Source: Phytophthora colocasiae (lineage: Eukaryota > Oomycota > Peronosporomycetes > Peronosporales > Peronosporaceae). Taken from it: a stretch of 64,000 bases of DNA. The stretch lies in assembly GCA_018806915.1 (NCBI GenBank), contig JAGKQI010000046.1, positions 434,001 through 498,000 on the forward strand. The letters are read 5' to 3'. A program made the position numbers and the translations under genes. Below the pieces are notes generated by a model that worked only from the letters and a program-made list of their open reading frames with translations, searched no databases and was not told where the DNA came from. This document shows, piece by piece, positions 30,725 to 39,602 of the stretch (positions are counted from its first letter, which is position 1; the number at the start of each line of letters is the position of its first letter).

Positions 30725-33079
30725 ATGCCGGACCCTTATTTCGAAGAAAAGTGGCCGTTTGGTGGCGAAGGCAGTTTATGCGATGTCATGGCCCCTTCAG
30801 GGGAAGGTCCCATCGAGATAAACAAACAACTCGCTCGAGCGGATGTCTGTGCAGGGGAATACTCCTTTGGAGGACAAGCTAACACTCTACCAGCCCAGTC
30901 AGGACTTTTTGTCGATGGGTTGGGACTCGTTCCTACTCCATTACGTCCTGAAGTTGCCACCAAGTTGATCTCTTTGTGTGAAAAATCTCCTTTCGGACAC
31001 AACATGGAAACCAAAATGGATGAAGCTGTTCGCAAAAGCTGGCAACTAGAACCGAGACTTGTCCAGTTCAAGAATTCACAGTGGGAAATTGGGATCGAGA
31101 AGCTGACTAAAGTCGTTGCCGACCGGTTGGGGTATCAAGGCATCTCACTCGACTGTGTGCTGTACAAACTTCTCGTCTACAGTGAAGGGGGTCATTTTTT
31201 GAAACACCAAGACACGGAGAAGAAGGACGGAATGATTGCAACGCTGGTAGTGCAACCACCAAGTGAACATGAAGGTGGCGATCTGGTGGTGTATCGAGAC
31301 GGAGAAGAGAAGTATCGTCATGACTTTGGCAAAGCAGATGGAACCGCTGCGTTCCTGACTCATTACGCTGTACACTATGCTGATGCAGAGCATTCTTTGG
31401 AGAAAGTGGAAAAGGGATTTCGTCTTGCGTTAGTGTACTCGGTTTGCTTGCCGTTGACAATGCGGCACTTGGAACACCAAGATCAGCCTTTGAGTGAAGA
31501 TTTGGCCAATGGTATCTCGAAAATGGGAGAAGATGGCGATTCGTTTGCTCTGCTGTTGGATCATGAGTACACGGAGAATAGTATCCGTAACCTTGGAGCT
31601 GGGGCTCTTAAGGGCGTGGATAAGGCGAGATTTCATGCACTGGAAGGTGCCAGTGCGATTGTTCCCAAGGATAAAAAGCTGCAATTCTTCATCGTGCAGG
31701 TGCAACATCGAGTCAAGTCTTATAAAGACGGGTATGAGTCCACTTTGGATGGTCACTATGATATCAGTACTTGGTACACGACAGCCGGGGAGTGGCTTGG
31801 AAAGGTAGAAAAGATTGATGAGGACGACAAGAACAAGTCAATTGAGAAGTATAACTTCCTGAACCCGAATCAAGAAACCTTCTCCGAACTATGGGACAAA
31901 TATGAAAACCTGATCGAAAAAGGAGGATTCACCGGCAATGAAGGATCTACTGCCATCACTGCGTACACAAGATACGCCATTGTGGCCTGGCAGAGCGCCA
32001 GACACTGGGAAAATGCGATAAAGTTTATGCCGGTGGAGGCTGCAGCAATGGCACTAAGTGACCGTGAAGTGGTCGATGGAGCTTCGCTACGCCAGTTGTT
32101 GAAAGCCGCAGTGACTGTGCTTGAATTGGAAAACAACGAGCGATATTACTCCGATGACGAAGAGCTTCCAATGAAGTTTGTTCAGATATTTTGTGAGCTT
32201 ATTGTTAAGGCTGGTGACCCGGATGCGGTGGTATTGTTTTTCAAGGAACATTGCAATGCTATCGGTGGTTGTAAAGGCAACGAAGCTCTGATTCCATCGG
32301 TTACGGAGATTGTACGCACCTTTGACTGGTCCGCGATTGCTGAAGTTGTTTTAGCATTGATTGACTCGGAGTGGGAGGAGGAAGCTTTGTCGCCAATGGA
32401 ATTTCTTCTACACGTGGTCGATGGTCTTGATGAAGGTGAAGCACAAGAAGCTCTGCTTAAAATGATAGTTGAGAAGGCGAGCGAAATGGAGATTGAAGAG
32501 CTTCTCAAGATGCAGACTATTGGGTTACTGTGGAAGTGGGTTATCCGTAGTGAAAACAAGGCCCATTTCGAATCAATTACTAAGGTGTTAATGAACGCTG
32601 ACACGAGTCAAACGGGTCCTTCGATTCGGTATTTGGCGGAGTATTTGGGTGAGAGCGGAAATGCCATGCTGACGGAGCTTGTGACGAAGCGAGTCAAGTT
32701 TTTGGAGGACCAAATCGAAGCACGGGATACGAAGTTTTCGTGGGAAATGCCAGATGCCGAGTTTCCTGACAACGAAAAAGTTCAAGAGTTTTTACGAGGT
32801 CCTGAAGTTTCCATGATGACGAATGGCGTGCTAAACTTCAACACGTACTTCGAAACGCAACAATATGCTGAAAAATACACCCCCGAGGCTCAGAAGTTCT
32901 GTTCGTTCAAGATGAATGCAGCCACAGAAGGTCGTGATAAGTTTGTGACGATCACTAAAACTTGCAATTGGTTTTTGGCGCGCCAGAAGGAGCTGGCAGA
33001 GTACAAAATGGAGCTGCAATTTTTGAAGGATCGATTCGAACCGGGTGGTAGTGACAAGAAACGTGCTCGTCTTCGTTAA
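30725..33079 (+). CDS. 2OG-Fe(II) oxygenase domain protein, copy 2
   Basis: Intronless, 784 residues; tandem paralog of the gene at 26700. All ligands are kept: H161-x-D163, H223 and R233. Codons from GPIEINKQ to about residue 240 differ from copy 1 at only a handful of bases plus one deleted codon, and a second block (about 32386-32830) is also nearly identical. The central part (about 31600-32380) and the last ~85 residues are clearly diverged. That pattern suggests gene conversion or selective homogenisation. The N-terminus (MPDPYFEEKWPFGGEG) and C-terminus (KKRARLR) keep the same overall plan as copy 1. Confidence 0.8.
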   Translation: MPDPYFEEKWPFGGEGSLCDVMAPSGEGPIEINKQLARADVCAGEYSFGGQANTLPAQSGLFVDGLGLVPTPLRPEVATKLISLCEKSPFGHNMETKMDEAVRKSWQLEPRLVQFKNSQWEIGIEKLTKVVADRLGYQGISLDCVLYKLLVYSEGGHFLKHQDTEKKDGMIATLVVQPPSEHEGGDLVVYRDGEEKYRHDFGKADGTAAFLTHYAVHYADAEHSLEKVEKGFRLALVYSVCLPLTMRHLEHQDQPLSEDLANGISKMGEDGDSFALLLDHEYTENSIRNLGAGALKGVDKARFHALEGASAIVPKDKKLQFFIVQVQHRVKSYKDGYESTLDGHYDISTWYTTAGEWLGKVEKIDEDDKNKSIEKYNFLNPNQETFSELWDKYENLIEKGGFTGNEGSTAITAYTRYAIVAWQSARHWENAIKFMPVEAAAMALSDREVVDGASLRQLLKAAVTVLELENNERYYSDDEELPMKFVQIFCELIVKAGDPDAVVLFFKEHCNAIGGCKGNEALIPSVTEIVRTFDWSAIAEVVLALIDSEWEEEALSPMEFLLHVVDGLDEGEAQEALLKMIVEKASEMEIEELLKMQTIGLLWKWVIRSENKAHFESITKVLMNADTSQTGPSIRYLAEYLGESGNAMLTELVTKRVKFLEDQIEARDTKFSWEMPDAEFPDNEKVQEFLRGPEVSMMTNGVLNFNTYFETQQYAEKYTPEAQKFCSFKMNAATEGRDKFVTITKTCNWFLARQKELAEYKMELQFLKDRFEPGGSDKKRARLR

Positions 33080-33189
33080 CTTAGTGAAGTGCCACGGTTT
33101 TCATGGGTAGATCTTCATGTAGTTGCCTTGCTTGGTAGTTAAAGGATTAACCCTCTCGTTATAATCGAAGACATGTATTCCCAACTCCA

Positions 33190-33530
33190 AATATGCAGCT
33201 AGTTAGTACTTTCCGAGTCCACTGCTATCATCTCCCGTTCAGTAGCAACGGTGAAGAATTGCGCAAAGCGGTCCAGCGCCTCGTGCAAGTGAGCTGCTCA
33301 TACGTCAAAGTAGAAATTGGTATCCCGTCCGGATGTGAAGGCGTTGCTACTTCCTCCTCTTGCGTTTATACTGTAGCTGTTCTCATCCGGATACTTCTCT
33401 GTGCCTAGGAACAGCATGTGCTCGCAGAAATGAGCTAGACCAGGGAGCTCTTCCCCACGCGGACGTCCATAGCTCAGTGGTAGGGTCCGACACCAGCGTG
33501 ACCGGTCCTTGTAATAAACCATCAGGACGT
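33190..33530 (-). pseudogene. Insulin-degrading-enzyme-like (M16 metallopeptidase) pseudogene fragment
   Basis: The minus strand reads TLVSDPTTE, a frame break, [20 protein letters not shown] and [19 protein letters not shown], then a stop codon and LHEALDRFAQFF, followed after a deletion by EREMIAVDSE. This is the N-terminal catalytic segment of an M16A peptidase in order, including the zinc motif HxxEH (HFCEH). Stops, at least one frameshift and missing segments show it is inactive. The rest of the ~1000-residue protein is absent here. Confidence 0.85.
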
Positions 33531-34934
33531 ACAACTTGGCCTACCAGTGCGGTTAAGTCGTCGTAAAGTCGGACAAGTTGCCGGATGCGAGTGCGTAGGG
33601 TGAAAGTCAAAACGAAACGAGCCAAAAATTGGGTAACCATGGACCACGCTCCCATCAAGGAGCACCACTTGTCCGGGTTGATCTGGATCTGGAGGGAGGA
33701 ATTGTGCCACACGTTTGCGTTGAGAAATCTGGTTTGGTACTCGACACCGTCTTGAAACTGACCTGAGAGCTGTGGTAGTTTGGACGCAACAAACCACGAT
33801 TCGGCCTACCAACTTAGAATGGTTTTGAACGGTATCACAGTAGACCGCCTCGAAAAGGGGCAGGCTAGGAAATCAAATGGCAATCCAGAGGGAAGAACAC
33901 CTAAGAAGCTCCATGCTCGTTGCCTTTCATAGTTAACCTGGGTCCAACCAGAATAGTTGCTGTAGCACAATCACTCACTGGGTCTGGATAGTGTCCGAAA
34001 GGCTTGGAATTTGCAGCATTAGGGGCTCCCTAGCAGTGGTCGGAAAAAAATAGTGCAACTAAATAAATAATTGAGTTTTTCAATAAAAATATGTATTATT
34101 GTCTTCGCTCAACTTCCAATACAATTCGATATTGGGTCAATAATTTACAATAAATGCACAAAAAACACTCATATCTTTACCACAGATAAAACTTCGCGAA
34201 ATCAAACCCGCTGCGTCATTTAAAATCACTGGTTCAGCGCTTCTTGCTTTGGAAACTAGCAGTCGATCATAATCTAATTGTTTTGTTTACTTGATATTAC
34301 TGACTAAGGATGCTACTTGAAGGACTAAAATGAATCGTACTTTTCAAGACCAGCATGTTAGCTATGCTATATGTATGTTGAAACTCTGTCATCGGCTTCT
34401 TATTGATGAAGAAGAAGCAGAAGGAAAAAGTGGATCGCTTGGCGGCAGACCGTTTTCCCGTCTAAACAATTCTATTATAAGTAATCAGTTTTTTCAGATT
34501 TTACCGAATTTCCCGATATAGTTTTTGCCAGCGGCGGACTTAGGTCCGCTTCGGACGGCCTGGCCTGTCGACTACAGAGCGACGATCCTAGTTGGTGTTG
34601 GTGCTGGAAGTCAAGGACGAGGTAGACGAGGACGACATAGATAAAACAACAATAAACCAAAATTGCGGAAATATTTATTATTGCACAACTAGAAATTGAA
34701 ACATGTATTCGATGAGGATCGTCCAGTTTACTGTATTGTTAGGGAGCGTCAGGTATACTCCCGTGAGATACCGGTATTCCACGGTGGACCGTCGAGGTTT
34801 TACCGTGAGGTTTTTTGCTGCGTCCGGCTTGATGGGCATACCGGTGAAATACCGACAGCTGCTCCACCCGATATCGCTCGAGTCCACACACACAAACAAG
34901 AACGCTCTCCCCTCCTCTCGTTCTCCCTTTTAAT
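33531..34934. other. Unassigned accessory DNA
   Basis: About 1.4 kb without a recognised gene. The minus-strand frames next to the pseudogene (33812-33522, 33712-33383) have no family match. The stretch 34022-34500 is AT-rich. At 34035 TA is followed by GCAGTGGTCGG and an A-tract, resembling one end of a Tc1/mariner-like element, but no second end was found. A GC-rich inverted repeat (GCGGAC/GTCCGC) lies near 34530. Close to the next gene the hexamer TACCGG recurs (about 34770, 34840). Confidence 0.4.
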
Positions 34935-35917
34935 ATGGTGCAAGTGTCGAAGCCCCTCGTGATCGCTGGTGTCTCGGCCGTAGCGGCTGCTGCCCTCCTG
35001 GTGTTGGCGCTCGCCCGTAGCGGTAGCTCCGACGTATGTGTATTCTACCGGTTTTTGATACTGGTGGTGCAGAACTCATTAAGTTTTTTTTTTACGTTGA
35101 TGCGACAGGACTCGAAGAAAGAGAAGCAGGACGACGGCGTGCGTGAAGTGCCCAATCTGCACAAGGAACAGCTTCTCAGTATCCTTGAGACCATTTGCAC
35201 GCAAATGGGTCAAGTTGTGGTACGCTTTTACAGTCTCTGCATTAAATTTTGACCCTTTTAGCTGATAAAAAAGTGATCGTTTTGCAGATGCAACTGGCGA
35301 AACTCGAGGCTAAAATCCGCCAGGAATCATCGCAGAGTGGACGTTCCCTGCCTGAAGACCAATTGGCGTCGTACTTAATGGGACAGTTCGAGGAGGCCAT
35401 GAAGGCTATTGAGTCACAGGTGTACGCCAAGTTCCAGACCACGGAGGATGAGGTCAAGGTGGCCACCGAGTACTTCGAGGAGGAGGACGACAAGGACGTG
35501 GCTAACGCTGTGGCGAAGCTGCAGGAGCTGTACCGCGTCATGACTGGAGGCGGCTTCAGTGACGTTGAAGTGCCGGCTGAGCTTACACTCACCAAGTTCA
35601 TTGAGATTATGCAGGAGACCATGGAGTCGCTGAACGTGGCTATGGAGGAGGTCTGCCTCGAAGTGAAGGAGCTCAACCCGGACAACAAGGAGGAAGCTAT
35701 CAACCAGAGATATGTCAAGCGCGCAGACAACCTGTCGGCTGAGATCCACGCCAAGCACGGCCTCACGCGTGAGGTGCTGCAGGCTGCTATGATGAAGTAC
35801 CAGCAGGAACCTGCCTTCTTGATGGCGATGACGGAGCTTCAGCAGCAACAGGCTGAGCGCTTTGCCGCTGCTGCTTCCATCTTTAACGGTGAGGTGAACA
35901 TGGGCTTGACTGAATAA
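34935..35917 (+). CDS. Membrane-anchored helical protein, unknown function
   Basis: Three exons: 34935-35033, 35109-35219, 35288-35917, all phase 0; 279 residues. The first exon is essentially one hydrophobic anchor (VIAGVSAVAAAALLVLALA). The rest is helical, Glu/Gln-rich and free of cysteines apart from two, with a likely coiled coil (QLAKLEAKIRQES) and a C-terminal block REVLQAAMMKYQQEPAFLM. I do not recognise the family. The topology (short N-terminal anchor, soluble helical domain) would suit an organelle-membrane adaptor, but that is inference. Confidence 0.65.
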
Positions 35918-36377
35918 GTGCATGGAGTGCTTCGCCCAACAATATCTACTAGAAGAATGGAACCCGATTACCCAGCTACGATTCAACCTCTCCTGCTCCC
36001 CTCCCACGTCTCCAGCCAGCCCCTCTTTTCCCTCTCCGCCGAACGATGTTCACAGTGCACGTCAGAGTAGTTTGATCCACGCCGTCCTTGTCCCAGTTAT
36101 GATCGCTCACTAGGAGCGAGGTAGGAAACGAGAGAGGAGGCTTTACGACTTCGTCGTAGACGCACCTTTTTGATTGTCTGGCTGTACGTGCACGTCGGCT
36201 ACATATTGGTTGAATGAGTTGTGCCGGGCAGAGTTTCATCTTCATCTTTTACTGTTGACATTCACTTCAACGTAAAGTTAGGAGAGAATATTTAGTCACC
36301 GTTTTTTTCATGTCTGCCAGCCTGCAGACAAGGTCTTACGGCTTCAGTTCACATTTAGCCTTCCTGACTCATTAACC
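35918..36377. other. Intergenic stretch
   Basis: About 460 bases separating two plus-strand genes. No conserved frame, repeat or RNA was seen; presumably 3' UTR and promoter. Confidence 0.35.
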
Positions 36378-39300
36378 ATGCAGCATGATCGATTGGAAGG
36401 GTGGATGGTGAGGCAGATTGAGAATGCAGACTTAGCTAAGGAGACGGTCATTCAACTACCAGTTCCGAAACAACGTTTATCTGTTAAAAGTGCTCGACCA
36501 TCGACTGTAACACCACGCAGAATAACAGGAGGGGTAGCTGCTTTACGACGTTCGTTGCCGGCAGTAGCAGGACAGGAAATGTGTTCCATTGTCCCGGCTC
36601 AAATTCCTCGATTAGGTCCACTACCTAGCAGTCGAGAGAGTTCGTTCCAGAGACGAGAAAAGGATGAAAGCGTTGAAACAAAGTGGAGAACTCAGTTCCA
36701 TGACCGTCAACAACCGCGTATTGAAGACGGTCATGTCGACCGAACTAAAGTTCTTCATAATATGCAGAAGAAACCTCTTCAAAGTGGCGATGATGAATCT
36801 CCGCTGTTCCTTTGGGGTTTGCCTCGTGAAAATATTCTCGACTTCATTCGACAATCTGTACTTCCGTCGTCTTGGGCGTATGTTTTACCGTAGCTTACCC
36901 TCTCTATCCTGGAATGTGCTGATGAATTGTTTTGAGACTTTAGAAATCCTAAATCTCGACATGCTTGTGAGTGGGAAGCTGTACCGGACGAGGAAGATGA
37001 ATCTGCACGAATTCGTCAAGTCATGTAAAGATATTTGTTCTAAAAGAGAAGCTATGAAGTCTAACTAACATTTTAAAAACTTGTGTTAGATCTAAGGCAT
37101 TAGCAGAAACACCTTCGAAGCCACCGAAGAAGCCTAGAGCTCCATCCCCACCTCGAAGTCCGAAAAAAGTGAGTGATAACCTCACTACCCCTCGTAGAAG
37201 TGGAGGAGTGAGTCCGAGAGTCCATAGTACAATAGCTGCAGATTTTCCTTCTTCTGCGCTGTCAAGTCCAAGATCACCTCGAGTGACTCCACGATATGAA
37301 GAGAGGTACGGAGAATTTACCGGTTGCAATGTGTACGAACTCGACTGAGTGCAGACATGTTACCAGAATCCATAAATTCATTGGTGAACTCCGATCAGAT
37401 CCAGTTCTGTGGGCAGAATTCCAGGTTACTTCATTCTCTTTTCTGCTTTTCGAAAGTCATTATTTTGGTTCACAACCATAATGTTTTATATGTTACAGCG
37501 AGATGTCGAGCAAATTCAGCACCAATATCGCCTGGTACGATTCATGCCTGTCCTTTGAGTCTTCGCCATTCTTACCTTTCTTTCCCATCTACAGAAAAAT
37601 TACACAAGTGATGTAAGTCTCTTTGAGAGAATTTCGTTATCTGCCTCCAATCTCAAACTGTTCAATGGTCTAGAAAATCCGAGAGAACAAGGAGCGTGCG
37701 AAGACTCCTAGATCCTCAGAAGAACATGAGCAAAGGTAGATCAACTCACTTTAAATCTCCATTTGTACCAACTGACTCGGACGTTGTGCTAGAAAGAAAC
37801 AAGCCGCAGAGAGAATGGAGCGCACTCAGCGCCAACGGGAGCAGATTCTTCAACTAGAAGACGAGAAGATGGTGGCAAAGCGAGAAGCCTATCTTCGACG
37901 TATTAATCCTCTCAAACAACTCTCTGCGGCTGAAATTGAACTGACTATTCCGTATCGACGGCGCAAAATGTGGCTTCATGTCGTGTCCTTCGCTGCAATT
38001 TCACACCGTTGGTACAAGCAACTTGAACATACGAAGAATGTCGTTAAGATCGCCAGAATGAAGCGTACTGCTGCTTCTACAATCCAGCGGATCTGGAGGA
38101 AATGGAAATGGCAACATGCTTCGAAGCATACAGTTGTCGTTTACACCTGGTTGCGTAAATGTCTTTGGAAGATGCTTCTGCGCGTCCGTTGTCGACGCAA
38201 GGCAAGGCATGCCTCGATTTTGCGGCAGTTTGTGCTTAACAACTGCTCTGAAAGTCACGCTACTCGGAATTTCAAGCGCGTGATGGCTCAATGGCGAAAT
38301 AAAGTCATCCGAGCGCAGAGATCTGGCGTGTACGTTTTACAGATGACTACAAATGTCTCTTGTTGTTGATATTCATCGTTGCTTGTACAACATGTAGAGC
38401 TTTTATCAACTGCAACCGGGCTCGACTTCAAGCATTGTCAATTTGGTGGGATAAAATCGACTATGAGCGACAACGTCAAGATCGACAACAGAACGGTAAC
38501 ACTGACGATGGACGGCGGTTGACAGGACGTAAGGAGTCGATGCGCAGTATTGGATCTCCTCCTGGATCTGCAGGCAGTAAAAGGAAAAGCTCCATCTCAA
38601 TGTTAGGGAACATGGGGGAAAAACTCGCCAGCATGCAAATGCTTCTCACTCCCATCGAGATTCAGCGTCTACAACAAAATACTGTCCAGGTCGTGAAAAT
38701 ACCCAAAAGGTAATGCGTGTAGAATCATAGTTGATGAATATCTTGGATACTGACCATTTCTCGATCCTTGCAGCATCAAAGTCCGTTTGTTAATGGAGCT
38801 CTTGACGAATGCAAGAAAAGATTTTAGAAGCAAAATGCAGACTTACAAAGAAATGATACTCTGTGCCAGCTATGCCAGGTTAGTTCAATCATCCTCTACA
38901 ACTTTGAAAATACTGATGCTTACCAAATGTTGATCCCCAGAGAAGTAAAGCTGGAAGAAGCGCGTGCTATCGTACAGAGCTCCGTAAGCTGGGACGGAAC
39001 AGCAGAAATGAACCGCATCACGACACGTACTGGCAGCATTACTATTAGCAAAAGCATGCACCCGCCACCATGCTTTTTGCTGTTTTCAGATCCGAATGGA
39101 AACAAAACGATGGAGGCACTCGTGCGTCGAGGAGTTCAACTTACTTTAGATGCTGATCCAGAACTCAAAGCACTGATCGCGCGCCAGCAGGAGCACCGCT
39201 TGCAATCACCACATACATCTCCTCGCCGACCTTCAGTAACGTTTTCAGGTGCGGGAATACAGCCATCCGTTGCTCCATCAGCTTCACCGACGCTTTCACC

Positions 39301-39403
39301 TTCGCCAAGATACAGCATATTGAAAAAGCCAACCCAAAGTTTGCTACAGTCGACACCTGCGAACGATAGACCCACAACACCATCTTCAGCAACGACAAAC
39401 TAA
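36378..39403 (+). CDS. IQ-motif/coiled-coil protein, 11 exons
   Basis: Exons 36378-36877, 36944-37024, 37090-37305, 37367-37424, 37499-37534, 37595-37612, 37674-37735, 37793-38329, 38398-38709, 38774-38878, 38941-39403. Every junction keeps phase, giving 795 residues. The middle has a charged coiled coil (QAAERMERTQRQREQILQLE) and an IQ calmodulin-binding motif (AASTIQRIWRKWKW), then more Arg/Trp-rich helices of IQ-like spacing (FKRVMAQWRNKVIRAQ). The N- and C-terminal regions are Ser/Pro-rich and disordered. Exon 6 is an 18-nt micro-exon. The architecture resembles axonemal or centrosomal IQ proteins; a flagellar role is inferred, not shown. Confidence 0.75.
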
Positions 39404-39602
39404 ACGACAAGTTCAATTATCTTCATACCATAACAGCAATGCAATTAATTTATTAGCGGCGCAATAGAATGCAACTGAGCTTACCAGCAACTGTGATCCC
39501 TCTTCAGTGCAGGCAATGCGTTTCATCTCCTACGAAATCATACGAAGAATCAAGACACGAGAGTTCCATACCAGCAAGCTAAGTCGGTGGGTTCCTTGTC
39601 AA

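Noticed and set aside
33466..33520. Perfect tRNA A-box-like TAGCTCAGTGG on the plus strand
   Set aside because: It is the complement of codons for the DPTTE block of the insulin-degrading-enzyme pseudogene, and no B box follows at the required distance.
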